Shown in pieces: positions 16,321 to 25,388 of a stretch of DNA of 58,689 nucleotides. The notes beneath the pieces are model-generated. The model ran no database searches and was not told where the DNA came from. It saw only the letters and a program-made list of their open reading frames with translations. The stretch lies in NCBI RefSeq assembly GCF_001427905.1, contig NZ_LMEF01000014.1:1-58689 (forward strand). Direction: 5' to 3'. Source of the DNA: Flavobacterium sp. Root420 (GTDB lineage Bacteria > Bacteroidota > Bacteroidia > Flavobacteriales > Flavobacteriaceae). A program made the position numbers and the translations under genes. How positions within the stretch are numbered: position 1 is the stretch's first letter; each line of letters begins with the position of its first letter.

Positions 16321-16450
16321 TGGGTTTTCCGTTCCCGTTTTTTTATGTCAGGCAAAAAAGCAAACTAAAAACCATTTTTGATTATCGCCATAATAAAATT
16401 GAAGAATTGTTTACTTCAAAGTATTAGTTGAAAATCAAACCGATTAATTT

Positions 16451-16592
16451 TTAAACACATAGAAACATAGTTTTCATTAACCAGAAAAGGCGCTTCACTC
16501 ACATATAAACACATAGTGCTATGTGTAAAAAGCTAGTTTCTTTTTAAGGTCTCTTATTATAAAATTAAAAATCTATGTTTCTATGTGTTTAA
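16451..16592. repeat. 142-base element bounded by perfect 20-bp inverted repeats
   Basis: TTAAACACATAGAAACATAG at 16451-16470 is the exact reverse complement of 16573-16592. Inside, 16509-16526 is another palindrome, ACACATAG-TG-CTATGTGT, built from the same word ACACATAG. It encodes nothing and lies between crtZ and the photolyase gene (a 339-base gene-free gap). It looks like a small non-autonomous palindromic element. Confidence 0.8.
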
Positions 16593-16632
16593 AATTACAT
16601 GAAACAAAATATTTCTTCAGCAAAGATTAAAG

Positions 16633-17928
16633 ATGGCAAAACAAAAAGTTACCCTTTTCTGGTTTAGACGCGATTTGCGTTTAGAAGACAACACCGGATT
16701 ATTTCATGCTTTACAATCAGACTTTCCCGTAATACCATTGTTTATTTTTGATGATGATATTTTGGAGAATCTTCCTCAAAATGATGCGCGGGTAAGTTTC
16801 ATTTATGATTCACTTCAAAAAATGAATGAGCAACTCCAGGCAATTGATTCTTCAATTTTAATCAAAAAAGGAAAAACTATTGAAGTCTGGAAATTACTTT
16901 TAGACGAATATGATGTTCAACAAGTTTTCTTTAACAAAGATTACGAACCTTTTGCCATCAAACGTGATTTAGCAATTTCATCACTTTTAAGAGATAATAA
17001 TATCGAAGTTTTTTACTTTAAAGATCATGTAATTTTTGAAGAAAAAGAAATTACAAAAGCAGATGGGCTTCCCTATACCATTTACACACCCTACAAAAAT
17101 AAATGGCTCGAGAAATATCATCTTTCAGGCGGCGTATCAGAATATAATTCAGAATCACTATTTGGCAATTTTGCTAAAAATCAATTTCCGTTTCCGGGAT
17201 TAAATGAAATCGGTTTTGAAAGAAGTGCGATAAAAGTCCTTCTTCCTAACTTAACGCAAATTGCCAATTACAAAGAAACCCGGGATTTTCCTGCTTTAGA
17301 CAGCACTTCTTATCTTTCACCACATTTACGTTTTGGAACCGTTAGCATCAGGAAATTAGTAAATTGGGCCAATCGAAAAAACCAAACTTTTTTAAGTGAG
17401 TTGATTTGGAGAGAGTTTTTTATTCAGATCCTTTTTAGCTTTCCGAATGTCGTGAATCACAATTTCAAATCTGCTTACGATGGCATTCAGTGGCGCAATA
17501 ACGAAGATGATTTTAAACGTTGGTGTTCCGGAACAACGGGTTACCCGATGGTCGACGCGGGAATGCGACAACTTAATGAAACCGGTTATATGCACAATCG
17601 TGTTCGCATGGTTGTGGCCAGTTTTTTATGCAAACATTTATTGATTAACTGGCAATGGGGCGAAGCTTATTTTGCAGAGAAATTATTAGATTTCGAATTG
17701 GCTTCGAACGTAGGGAATTGGCAATGGGCCGCCGGAACAGGTTGTGATGTCGCACCCTACTTCAGAGTGTTTAATCCTGAAATCCAACAGAAGAAATTTG
17801 ACGAGAAAGGAATTTATATCCGAAAATGGATTCCTGAATTTGATTTGGGATATGTCGAACCTATGATTGATCACGCTTTTGCGAGAGATCGAGCTATTGC
17901 GACTTATAAAAAGGGAATTTTGAAATAA
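16633..17928 (+). CDS. phrB: Deoxyribodipyrimidine photolyase (cryptochrome/photolyase family)
   Basis: 431 residues. The N-terminal photolyase alpha/beta domain starts LFWFRRDLRLEDN. The C-terminal FAD-binding helical domain includes LSELIWREFFIQI, YPMVDAGMRQLNETGYMHNR (read in parts), and NWQWAAGTGCDVAPYFRVFNP, with the conserved tryptophan-rich region. It repairs UV-induced cyclobutane pyrimidine dimers using blue light. Location after a B12-light regulator and crt genes fits a light-induced protection regulon. No promoter could be picked out with confidence in the gap before it. Confidence 0.95.
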   Translation: MAKQKVTLFWFRRDLRLEDNTGLFHALQSDFPVIPLFIFDDDILENLPQNDARVSFIYDSLQKMNEQLQAIDSSILIKKGKTIEVWKLLLDEYDVQQVFFNKDYEPFAIKRDLAISSLLRDNNIEVFYFKDHVIFEEKEITKADGLPYTIYTPYKNKWLEKYHLSGGVSEYNSESLFGNFAKNQFPFPGLNEIGFERSAIKVLLPNLTQIANYKETRDFPALDSTSYLSPHLRFGTVSIRKLVNWANRKNQTFLSELIWREFFIQILFSFPNVVNHNFKSAYDGIQWRNNEDDFKRWCSGTTGYPMVDAGMRQLNETGYMHNRVRMVVASFLCKHLLINWQWGEAYFAEKLLDFELASNVGNWQWAAGTGCDVAPYFRVFNPEIQQKKFDEKGIYIRKWIPEFDLGYVEPMIDHAFARDRAIATYKKGILK

Positions 17929-17937
17929 GTTTCTTTT

Positions 17938-18150
17938 GTTTCAGGTTTCAGGTTTAACCGCAAAGGTCGCAAAGAGTTTACGCAAGGCACGCAAGGTTAT
18001 ATTCGCAAAGCTTTGCGAACTTAATAAAGCCAATTGCAACACGCGCCACAAAAATCTTCGCGCACTTTGCGTTAAATTAACCGCAAAGTGCGCAAAGCAA
18101 CTACATCTAGTTTGTCACCACGAGAACCTGAAATTTGAAACCTGAAACAA
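17938..18150. repeat. CGCAAAG-rich intergenic repeat with inverted ends
   Basis: Contains many degenerate copies of CGCAAAG / CTTTGCG (ACCGCAAAGGTCGCAAAGAG, TTCGCAAAGCTTTGCGAA, CCGCAAAGTGCGCAAAG). It is bounded by TTTCAGGTTTCAGGTTT near 17938-17954 and the inverse AACCTGAAATTTGAAACCTG near 18124-18145. The frame 17936-18145 is open through it but reads as repetitive low-complexity peptide, so I do not call a gene. Confidence 0.75.
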
Positions 18151-18163
18151 AAAAAACTATTTT

Positions 18164-19468
18164 TTAATATTTCAAATAATTCTCAACAACAATCTTCGCT
18201 TTCAAATCAAACATCAAATTGTACAAACCAAAGAAAGTACGATTCATATAAATAAAGTGCTTAGAACCGCGATTTCCGTTCATTTTTTTGAGATTGGTAT
18301 CATTTGAGAAACGTTCTCCTAATTTGGCAATGCTTTCGAAAAAAGTTTCATCGGCAAAATCGAAAGTTTCGTTTTGGAATGGTTTCGTAAAAAGTGATAA
18401 CAAATCATGAAACATCTCCGTAAAATATTCAATTTCTGAAGGCGAATCGTCTGAACGCAGAATTTCCAATTCGAATAATTTCTGATTGAAAAGCTTTTGA
18501 TCCGTGATTACATTTTTGTTGATTAATTCGAAATAAGGCTCGTAAAATTCATTCGGAATTTGTTTCATACAACCAAAATCCAATGCAATTAATTGGTTCT
18601 GTTCATTTACTAAAAAGTTTCCCGGATGCGGATCAGCATGCACTTTTCGTAAAACATGAATTTGATACATATAGAAATCCCAAAGCGCCTGACCAATTTT
18701 ATCGCCTACTTCCTGACCTGTATTCTTAGCCGTAAACTCAGAAAGATGAATTCCGGTCATCCAATCCATCGTGATGATTTTCTCTGATGAAAACTCAGGA
18801 TAATAATTCGGGAAAATTATATTTTCAATTTTACTGCAGGCTTTAACAACTTCTTGGCTTTGTTGTAATTCTAATAAATAATTGGTTTCTTCAATCAGTT
18901 TGTCTTCAACTTCCTTGAAATATTTATCAGAATCTTTTCCCTGTAAATTAAACATTCGGATGGCAATGGGTTTTACCAAAGCCAAATCTGACGAAATACT
19001 ATTGGCAACGCCTGGATACTGAATTTTTACAGCCAGTTTCTTATCGTTTTTCTTCGCCAAATGCACCTGACCAATACTTGCTGCATTTACAGAATTGGCA
19101 TTGAATTCATCAAAGATTTCATAGGGTGTTTTCCCAAAATTCGTTTTGAATGTTTTTAAAACTAATGGAGCTGAAAGTGGCGGAACAGAAAATTGTGATA
19201 ACGAGAATTTCTCGACATAAGCCTGAGGCAAAAAGTTTTTGTCCATGCTTAACATCTGAGCAACTTTTAAAGCACTTCCTTTCAGGCTTTTTAATCCGTC
19301 ATAAATATCTTCGGCATTATTTTCGTTTAATTTATCTCTGGTTAAATCTGGATTGACCATTTTTTCGGCATAATGCTTCACATAGTTTACACCTATTTTA
19401 GCCCCAGTTTGCACCAATTTTCCCGCTCTTTCTATTTTTGATGTTGGTATATAATCGATTGTTTTCAT
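18164..19468 (-). CDS. ABC1/UbiB-type atypical kinase
   Basis: 434 residues of the ABC1 (UbiB/ADCK/COQ8) family. Visible elements are the Ala-rich substitute for the P-loop region near KGSALKVAQMLSMD, the ATP-binding Lys in LAVKIQYPGV, the catalytic-loop equivalent HADPHPGNFLV and the metal-binding DFG-like LDFGCMKQIP. Family members support quinone or isoprenoid lipid metabolism, and the precise target here is unknown. The start overlaps the stop of the TetR gene by 4 bases (ATGA), indicating translational coupling. Confidence 0.9.
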   Translation of the reverse strand: MKTIDYIPTSKIERAGKLVQTGAKIGVNYVKHYAEKMVNPDLTRDKLNENNAEDIYDGLKSLKGSALKVAQMLSMDKNFLPQAYVEKFSLSQFSVPPLSAPLVLKTFKTNFGKTPYEIFDEFNANSVNAASIGQVHLAKKNDKKLAVKIQYPGVANSISSDLALVKPIAIRMFNLQGKDSDKYFKEVEDKLIEETNYLLELQQSQEVVKACSKIENIIFPNYYPEFSSEKIITMDWMTGIHLSEFTAKNTGQEVGDKIGQALWDFYMYQIHVLRKVHADPHPGNFLVNEQNQLIALDFGCMKQIPNEFYEPYFELINKNVITDQKLFNQKLFELEILRSDDSPSEIEYFTEMFHDLLSLFTKPFQNETFDFADETFFESIAKLGERFSNDTNLKKMNGNRGSKHFIYMNRTFFGLYNLMFDLKAKIVVENYLKY

Positions 19469-20127
19469 TGTTTGCTATATATTTTTTCTTTGAATAGAAA
19501 TTTTCCAAAATCTATCAAATGATTTAGAGGCGCAACATTCATCAATTCAAATGAAGCATTAACTGATTTTTCGATAAAAATATCTGTTTTTTCAAAAGCG
19601 GCAGATTCATCGTCCATCCAGAATTTTATCGTCATCATTAATTGTAGCCAGGCCGATTCCTGAATTCCTTTTTCCTGAAATTTTTGAAGTTTTTCCACCT
19701 CTAATCTATAATCATCCGTCAGGATTTCAGAAACATATTCTTTAAACGATTCACGAAGAGAAGTCAGTTGAACTAAATTTTTCAATGGATTTCTGTCGAA
19801 TTTCAACGATTGTAAAACATAGCTTCTGTTGGCCGTCAAAACCTCAAAGAATGTAAAATAGAAACTCAACATTTTGTTCTTCATATCATATTCCTGATAA
19901 TCTGAATTTTTATGAAGCAAATCAATTGTATTAGCAAAAAAGAGTCTGAAAATCTCTTTTTCCAAACCTTCCAATGTTCCAAAAAAAGCATAAAATTCCG
20001 CTTCTGTAAAATCATTTTCTTTTGCGAAATGATAAACTGATTTTGGTTTTTGCCCCTTTTCTAAAACTTCATTCATGTACATTGAAACGATTTCTTCTTT
20101 GCTGATTATCTTCTTTTTAGTAGCCAT
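19465..20127 (-). CDS. TetR family transcriptional regulator
   Basis: 220 residues. The N-terminal helix-turn-helix is VYHFAKENDFTEAEFYAFFG preceded by EEIVSMYMNEVL, and the helical ligand domain shows no recognisable ligand signature. It is the first gene of a two-gene unit with the ABC1 kinase, whose start overlaps its stop. It is divergent from the TIGR01777 epimerase gene across ~96 bases that hold the GTTTA-N18-TAAAC motif. It may control both directions. Confidence 0.83.
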   Translation of the reverse strand: MATKKKIISKEEIVSMYMNEVLEKGQKPKSVYHFAKENDFTEAEFYAFFGTLEGLEKEIFRLFFANTIDLLHKNSDYQEYDMKNKMLSFYFTFFEVLTANRSYVLQSLKFDRNPLKNLVQLTSLRESFKEYVSEILTDDYRLEVEKLQKFQEKGIQESAWLQLMMTIKFWMDDESAAFEKTDIFIEKSVNASFELMNVAPLNHLIDFGKFLFKEKIYSKQ

Positions 20128-20165
20128 TTCATTTAAATTTAGAATTTGCCCTAAAGGTAAGCAAT

Positions 20166-20193
20166 GTTTAAGTACCTTTACTAATCGCTAAAC
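20166..20193. promoter_or_regulatory. Candidate operator GTTTA-N18-TAAAC between divergent genes
   Basis: GTTTA (20166-20170) and TAAAC (20189-20193) with exactly the 18-base spacing seen over the crtI promoter, and with the right half extended TAAACAA in both. It could join these divergent genes to the light regulon, or it could be coincidence in AT-rich DNA. Confidence 0.3.
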
Positions 20194-20223
20194 AAGATGC
20201 ACTGTTAAATATATTATAATATA

Positions 20224-21135
20224 ATGACTAAGAATGTATTGCTTACAGGAGGAACGGGATTTGTTGGTAAACACCTTACAGATGTCCTTATTGACAATGG
20301 TTTTTCTGCATCTGTTTTAAGCCGTTCTCCAAGAAAAAACACGCCATCGATTACGTACTATAAATGGAATCTAAAAGATAATTTTATTGAGAAAGATGCC
20401 ATTCTGAATGCGGATTATATTATTCATTTGGCAGGCGAAGGAATTGTAGAAAAACGCTGGACTAAAAAACGTAAAAAAGCAATTTTAGAAAGCCGTATCA
20501 AACCTATTGAACTTATCTTTTCTATTTTAAAAGAAAATAATAAAACTTTGTATGCTTTTGTTTCAGCCTCTGCAGTTGGAATTTATGGTGCTGTTACAAG
20601 TCAGGAAATTTGTACCGAAAACACACCTCCGGCTAATGACTTTTTAGGAACAACCTGCCAAAAATGTGAAAATGCTGCCGATCAATTTACTTCATTGGGA
20701 ATAAGGACAGTAAAAATCAGAACTGGAATTGTTTTGGGAAAAGACGAAGGATTTCTTAAAAAGATAACACCAGGTTTTAAAGCCGGCTTTGGCGCTATTT
20801 TAGGTTCGGGAAAACAATATATACCCTGGATTCATATAGAAGATTTATGCCAGATTTATTTAAAAGCACTAACAGACATTGAAATGCAGGGCGCATACAA
20901 TGCCACTATTACAGACAATACAACAAATGCAACGCTCTCAAGAATTCTGGCGCATTTGTACGGATATACCATTTGGTTTCCCAATATACCGGCGTTTCTA
21001 ATCAAACTTGGATTAGGTGAAATGAGCATCGCTGTTCTGGAAGGACAACGTATTTCATCAGAAAAAATACAAAAAGCAGGTTTTGAATTTCAATATACAG
21101 ATATTGAGGCAACACTCTCTACCAGCCTGACCTGA
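20224..21135 (+). CDS. TIGR01777 family NAD(P)-binding epimerase
   Basis: 303 residues of the extended SDR superfamily. NAD-binding LLTGGTGFVGKHL at the N-terminus, HLAGEGIVEKRW, and SASAVGIYG lead to the C-terminal DUF1731-like part (ILAHLYGYTIWFPNIPAFLI, LGEMSIAVLEGQRISSEKI). E. coli YfcH is the reference; the substrate is unknown. COG1090 members accompany B12/LitR light-controlled genes in some bacteria, which fits the nearby crt and photolyase genes. It ends one base before the end of the convergent YceI gene. Confidence 0.9.
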   Translation: MTKNVLLTGGTGFVGKHLTDVLIDNGFSASVLSRSPRKNTPSITYYKWNLKDNFIEKDAILNADYIIHLAGEGIVEKRWTKKRKKAILESRIKPIELIFSILKENNKTLYAFVSASAVGIYGAVTSQEICTENTPPANDFLGTTCQKCENAADQFTSLGIRTVKIRTGIVLGKDEGFLKKITPGFKAGFGAILGSGKQYIPWIHIEDLCQIYLKALTDIEMQGAYNATITDNTTNATLSRILAHLYGYTIWFPNIPAFLIKLGLGEMSIAVLEGQRISSEKIQKAGFEFQYTDIEATLSTSLT

Positions 21136-21136
21136 T

Positions 21137-21706
21137 TTATTTTAAAGTCACCAGAAAAGCATCATTGTTTCGAATTACTCCAATCAAATCAGTATTAGCC
21201 GTTTGTGAAATTTTTTCGACTATTCTGTTAGGGATTTGAATATTAAAATCAGAAAACGAAATTGGAAAATCAGAATGAATCTGGATTCCTTCATTTACTC
21301 TTTTCAAAAAAGCTTTCACTTCAATTTCTTTCGATTTTCCTCGAACGGTCAATTTACCCTTTATCGTATATTCTTTTTCAGTTTCATTGATATCTTTCAA
21401 ATCAAACTTGGCAATTTTACCTTTAAAAACCGCTTTAGGATAGCGGTTACTTTCCATATAATTGTCATTAAAATGTTCTTGCATCAAGTCCAGTTTAAAA
21501 CGAAAATCTTTGACAATAACAGTGCAGATGAAAACGCTTGTTTTAGGTTCCAAAACAATCGCAACAGATCTATTTACAGCTTTTATTTCCTCAAACAAAG
21601 GGACGGATGCTTCAAAATTCACAGTTCCGGTATTGGTTGTAAATTTTTCCTGAGCAAATAAAGAAAATGCTGAAAAAAGCAGGATTAATAATGTAGTTCT
21701 TTTCAT
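21137..21706 (-). CDS. YceI family periplasmic protein
   Basis: 189 residues from the preferred ATG (MKRTTLLILLFSAFSLFAQ is a clear signal peptide, cleaved after about 19). The remainder is the YceI lipocalin-like beta-barrel (FTTNTGTVNFEASVP, RYPKAVFKGKI, YTIKGKLTVRGKSKEIEV), a fold that binds polyisoprenoids in TT1927b. The frame extends four codons upstream through a non-ATG start, which would only spoil the signal peptide. Confidence 0.88.
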   Translation of the reverse strand: MKRTTLLILLFSAFSLFAQEKFTTNTGTVNFEASVPLFEEIKAVNRSVAIVLEPKTSVFICTVIVKDFRFKLDLMQEHFNDNYMESNRYPKAVFKGKIAKFDLKDINETEKEYTIKGKLTVRGKSKEIEVKAFLKRVNEGIQIHSDFPISFSDFNIQIPNRIVEKISQTANTDLIGVIRNNDAFLVTLK

Positions 21707-21940
21707 AATCGTCAGCAATTAAACAATTATGTCATTCGGTTTTCTTAGTAGGATTAACTAAAAAAAGAATCAGATTTTATAAAAATCGAATGGCAATACT
21801 CCGTGAAAATATAGTAACTTATCTATACACTTAAAGTTACGAAATTTTCGAGCTATTAGTTGCTGAATTTATGCTAAATATTTGTGAAAAGTTTTTTTTG
21901 TGTTAAATCTGAAATGTTACTTGTGACATGTTTTTAAAAA

Positions 21941-22333
21941 CTATTCCATTTCAGTACAAATCTCTACTAAAAAGCCATCTAAATCCCTAATATAAGCCAC
22001 TACTTGTCCCCATGGTTTTGCAGTTGGCTCTTTTACCAGCACCGCCCCAAAAGAAGTTGCTTTTTGTACCAACTCCGGAACATCGTCTGTAATAAAGCCT
22101 ATTTCAATTGCAAAAGGCTTATTGTCTAAGTTACTTTCAACAAAACCATCTTTTAAGTTTTGACTTGCCAGTTTTTTTGAGGTAAATGAAAGTGTAGTTT
22201 CACCTGTGATTAATTCACCATAATCATTATCAGGAGTTATGAATTTTCTTGAGAACCCAAATACATTTTCATAAAACACAATTGACTCTTCTACATTTTC
22301 TACATATAAAATTGTATATCCAAATTTTACCAT
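21941..22333 (-). CDS. VOC family protein (glyoxalase/bleomycin resistance fold)
   Basis: 130 residues with two beta-alpha-beta-beta-beta modules: GYTILYVENVEESIVFYENVFGF at the start (read in parts) and WGQVVAYIRDLDGFLVEICTE at the end. The final Glu of LVEI is a typical metal ligand. The substrate is unknown. The thioesterase gene ends 26 bases upstream on the same strand, so they may form one unit. The 220 bases between this gene's end and the YceI start hold nothing I recognise. Confidence 0.88.
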   Translation of the reverse strand: MVKFGYTILYVENVEESIVFYENVFGFSRKFITPDNDYGELITGETTLSFTSKKLASQNLKDGFVESNLDNKPFAIEIGFITDDVPELVQKATSFGAVLVKEPTAKPWGQVVAYIRDLDGFLVEICTEME

Positions 22334-22358
22334 TTTGATTTAATTAAACTTTTTATTC

Positions 22359-22907
22359 CTAACTAATTTCTAAAAGTACATTATATTTATCCAAACTTGC
22401 CAAATCCTCAATCGAATTTACATTGGTAATTTTGGCGTGTTCTTCAACTTCTTTACGTACTTCAATATGTTTAACTGCTTTTCTAAAACGGCGAACCTCT
22501 TCTAAATTAGATAAAATAAGCCCGGGAACAACAACACTTTTTCCTTCTTTGTCTTTGGCCACCATTGTAAAATAAGAAGAATTACAATGTTTAACAGCTC
22601 CTGTCTGAATATTTTCTGCTTCAACACGAATCCCGACAACCATCGAACTTCTTCCAACATAATTTACAGAAGCTTTCATGGTAACAAGCTCTCCAACTTC
22701 AATAGGTTTCAAAAAGTTTACCGTATCAACCGAAGCTGTAACGCAATAATTGCCGCAAAATTTTGAAGCAGAAGCAAAAGCGATTTGATCCAGTAATTGT
22801 AAAATATAACCTCCATGAATTTTACCGCTGAAATTGGTGTGCGATGGCAACATTAATTCGGATATACTTATTTTCGATGAAGAAACGGGTTTGAAATCTG
22901 CAGTCAT
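22359..22907 (-). CDS. Acyl-CoA thioesterase (hotdog fold)
   Basis: 182 residues of the YciA/BFIT-like hotdog group. The catalytic-loop pattern LPSHTNFSGKIHGGYILQLLDQIAFA (read in parts), then VDTVNFLKPIEVGELVTMKA, is typical. It hydrolyses acyl-CoA thioesters; chain-length preference cannot be read from sequence. It lies between rmuC and the VOC gene in the same orientation, 33 bases after rmuC ends. Confidence 0.9.
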   Translation of the reverse strand: MTADFKPVSSSKISISELMLPSHTNFSGKIHGGYILQLLDQIAFASASKFCGNYCVTASVDTVNFLKPIEVGELVTMKASVNYVGRSSMVVGIRVEAENIQTGAVKHCNSSYFTMVAKDKEGKSVVVPGLILSNLEEVRRFRKAVKHIEVRKEVEEHAKITNVNSIEDLASLDKYNVLLEIS

Positions 22908-22940
22908 ATAAATTGTGGTATTATTAAGTAGGTAAATATT

Positions 22941-24314
22941 TTAGTTTAGTAGTTGATTTTCATCTGTATTTGAGGCTCTTGCAATAATATTTTCCGGAAG
23001 CGCCTTTTTCGCCTTTGCTCCCATTTTCTTTAATTTTTCGACACTCGAAATCAGGTTTCCTTTTCCGTCTACCAATTTATTCATGGCGCTGTCGTATTCA
23101 TTTTTAGTGTCTTTTATTTTGTTTCCAATTCTAACCAAATCGGCAACAAAACCTTCAAATTTATCGTATAAAGCTCCGGCTTGTCTGGCAATTTCAAAAG
23201 CATTCTCCTGTTGTTTTTGGTTTGCCCACATGCTGTCGATCGTTCTTAAAGTCGCCAGTAAGGTACTTGGTGTTACAATCACAATATTGCGATCAAATGC
23301 TTTATTATATAAAGCCGAATCTTCATTTAATGCAATCGCAAAAGCGGGTTCTATCGGAATAAAAAGCAAAACAAAATCGGGGCTTTCAATTTGATATAGA
23401 TCATGATAATTTTTATTTCCGAGTTGTTCTACGTGTCTTTTAATTGAATTGACATGCTCTTTCAGATAATCAATTTTAAGAATTTCAGATTCTTCGTTGA
23501 TCCATTTCTCGTAGGCTACCAAAGAAACTTTAGAATCTACAATCATTTTTTTACCGTCGGGTAAATTGATTACAACATCAGGGAAAACACGCGTTCCTTC
23601 ACTGTTTGTAAAACTTTGTTGTACTTCGTATTCACGTCCTTTTTCTAAACCTGATTTTTCTAAAACACGTTCTAATACCAGCTCTCCCCAATTACCCTGC
23701 ATTTTACTGTCACCTTTTAACGCCTTAGTCAGGTTTAACGTTTCTTTGCTCATTTGGGCGTTCATTTCACTTAATCCCACAATCTGCTGACGCAAAGCCG
23801 CGTGATAATCGATACTTTCTTTGTGTGTTTGTTCGACTTTTTGTTCAAATCCATGAATTTTATCCTGCAACGGCAACAAGATGTTTTTCATGTTCTCGCT
23901 ATTTTGTTCGGTAAACTTAGCCGACTTTTCTTCAAGGATTTTATTGGCTAAATTTTCAAATTCTTTGGTGAATTTCTCCTGAAGTTCTGTAATCTCTGCT
24001 TTTTGTTCCTTATGTCTTTCCCATAAATTTTCAAAATCGACTTCTTTTTTAGAAAGTTGAATCGCCAGACTATCTTTTTCAGTTCTGATACTTTCTTTTT
24101 CTACATTATTTAATTGCAGTGCTTTCTCAAAATTTCTTTTTTCATTTTCAAATTGCTCTTTCTGCAATTGCAATTGATTGATATTGGCATTTAGTCTTTC
24201 CTCTAAACTTACCTTTTCTGATTGAAATTTAGCCGAAAACAGCATTCTTCCTAAGTAAATACCCAGAAACAAAGCCACAACAAAAGCCAATAAAAACGGA
24301 AGAAAATCAAACAT
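22941..24314 (-). CDS. rmuC: RmuC family DNA recombination protein
   Basis: 457 residues. One N-terminal membrane anchor (about 3-25) leads into a long coiled coil (about 30-190), then the RmuC nuclease-like domain (GNWGELVLERVLEKSGLE, VFPDVVINLPDGKKMIVDSK, LFIPIEPAFAIAL). Loss of RmuC in E. coli raises inversion rates at short inverted repeats. Length fits the family. It is probably the first gene of a three-gene unit with the thioesterase and VOC genes. Confidence 0.93.
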   Translation of the reverse strand: MFDFLPFLLAFVVALFLGIYLGRMLFSAKFQSEKVSLEERLNANINQLQLQKEQFENEKRNFEKALQLNNVEKESIRTEKDSLAIQLSKKEVDFENLWERHKEQKAEITELQEKFTKEFENLANKILEEKSAKFTEQNSENMKNILLPLQDKIHGFEQKVEQTHKESIDYHAALRQQIVGLSEMNAQMSKETLNLTKALKGDSKMQGNWGELVLERVLEKSGLEKGREYEVQQSFTNSEGTRVFPDVVINLPDGKKMIVDSKVSLVAYEKWINEESEILKIDYLKEHVNSIKRHVEQLGNKNYHDLYQIESPDFVLLFIPIEPAFAIALNEDSALYNKAFDRNIVIVTPSTLLATLRTIDSMWANQKQQENAFEIARQAGALYDKFEGFVADLVRIGNKIKDTKNEYDSAMNKLVDGKGNLISSVEKLKKMGAKAKKALPENIIARASNTDENQLLN

Positions 24315-24505
24315 AACTAAGTTCTTTTTTACGTAAAAGTACGCAATAATACGTAGTACTTAATTTTTAAAATTAAAATTTCACGAATTATTGCCGATCT
24401 CAAATTAAATAAACATTCTCAAAAAAAACATCATAAAAAATATTTCTGCACGCAACCATTTCAAAAAATCACATCTACTAAATATAACCTATTAAAATAT
24501 TACCA

Positions 24506-25381
24506 ATGAAAAAATTAATGTTAAGCTTGTTTATAGCTTTCGCATTTAGTGCCTGCTCTCTTAGTAACGATGATATGAATGTAGATTGCGGAGTAAACAC
24601 AGAAGTAGCTTTTACAGGATTTCCACTTTTATGCAATTACACCGTTAAAAGCTTATCTCCTAACCCAGCCGCTATAATAGTAAACACGCAAGAAAGAATG
24701 GAGAACTACTTTACCAAACACGAAAATACTTGTACAGTTCCAAGTGATCCTAATATCGATTTTACTCAAAAGTTCTTAGTAGGAATTTTTGCAGGCGTAA
24801 AACCTACAAGTGGTTATGCTATAAAAATTACGAGTATTGTAGAAAACAATTGTCAGATTGTAATTAACTTTTACGAAAAAAGTCCACAGAATGGCGAAAC
24901 TTTATCATCTGCACCAACTTATCCATCAGATTTCATTTTGATTCCTAAAACTTCAAAACCTATCGTTTTTAACAGAACAACGGAAAGTCCTGACAACATC
25001 GTAATTGGAAGTTTCAACAGTAAATGTGTCGGTTCAGATTGTCAAAAATTCTTTCAGATAAACGATTATAATATTCAGAAATTTCAAAATGTAGTAGCAG
25101 GCAATTATGATTTTAGCCAATATAAATATAGTACTACTACAAAAAGAGACGAATATACTTTGTTTTCGAAAAGTATACCAACTGAAATTTTAAACTTAAA
25201 AGGGCAAACGAAAACCTACGGAACACCGAACTCGGCTGATCAGGGCGGAATCTATTTTGAATTTACTCAAGGTTCATCAGTTACTAAAATTTATATCGAC
25301 AACGCCGACACAGCAGATCAGGGTACAGAGGTTAAACTTTTCAAAAAAGCTATTCAGGATAAAATCACTAGTTTAAAATAA
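24506..25381 (+). CDS. Lipoprotein with PrcB_C-like domain
   Basis: 291 residues. The lipobox FSAC places the lipidated Cys at about 18, followed by SLSNDD. The middle section (FLVGIFAGVKPTSGYAIKIT, then EKSPQNGETLSSAPTYPSDFILIPK read in parts) resembles the PrcB C-terminal domain found in protease-complex subunits and many Bacteroidota lipoproteins. The C-terminal ~100 residues are unassigned. The partner is unknown. It sits 7 bases before a second small exported protein. Confidence 0.75.
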   Translation: MKKLMLSLFIAFAFSACSLSNDDMNVDCGVNTEVAFTGFPLLCNYTVKSLSPNPAAIIVNTQERMENYFTKHENTCTVPSDPNIDFTQKFLVGIFAGVKPTSGYAIKITSIVENNCQIVINFYEKSPQNGETLSSAPTYPSDFILIPKTSKPIVFNRTTESPDNIVIGSFNSKCVGSDCQKFFQINDYNIQKFQNVVAGNYDFSQYKYSTTTKRDEYTLFSKSIPTEILNLKGQTKTYGTPNSADQGGIYFEFTQGSSVTKIYIDNADTADQGTEVKLFKKAIQDKITSLK

Positions 25382-25388
25382 TAAGATT

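Noticed and set aside
17936..18145. Open frame of 69 codons after the photolyase gene
   Set aside because: It is built from the CGCAAAG repeat and reads as low-complexity Lys/Ala/Leu peptide; no domain, and it coincides with the repeat block.
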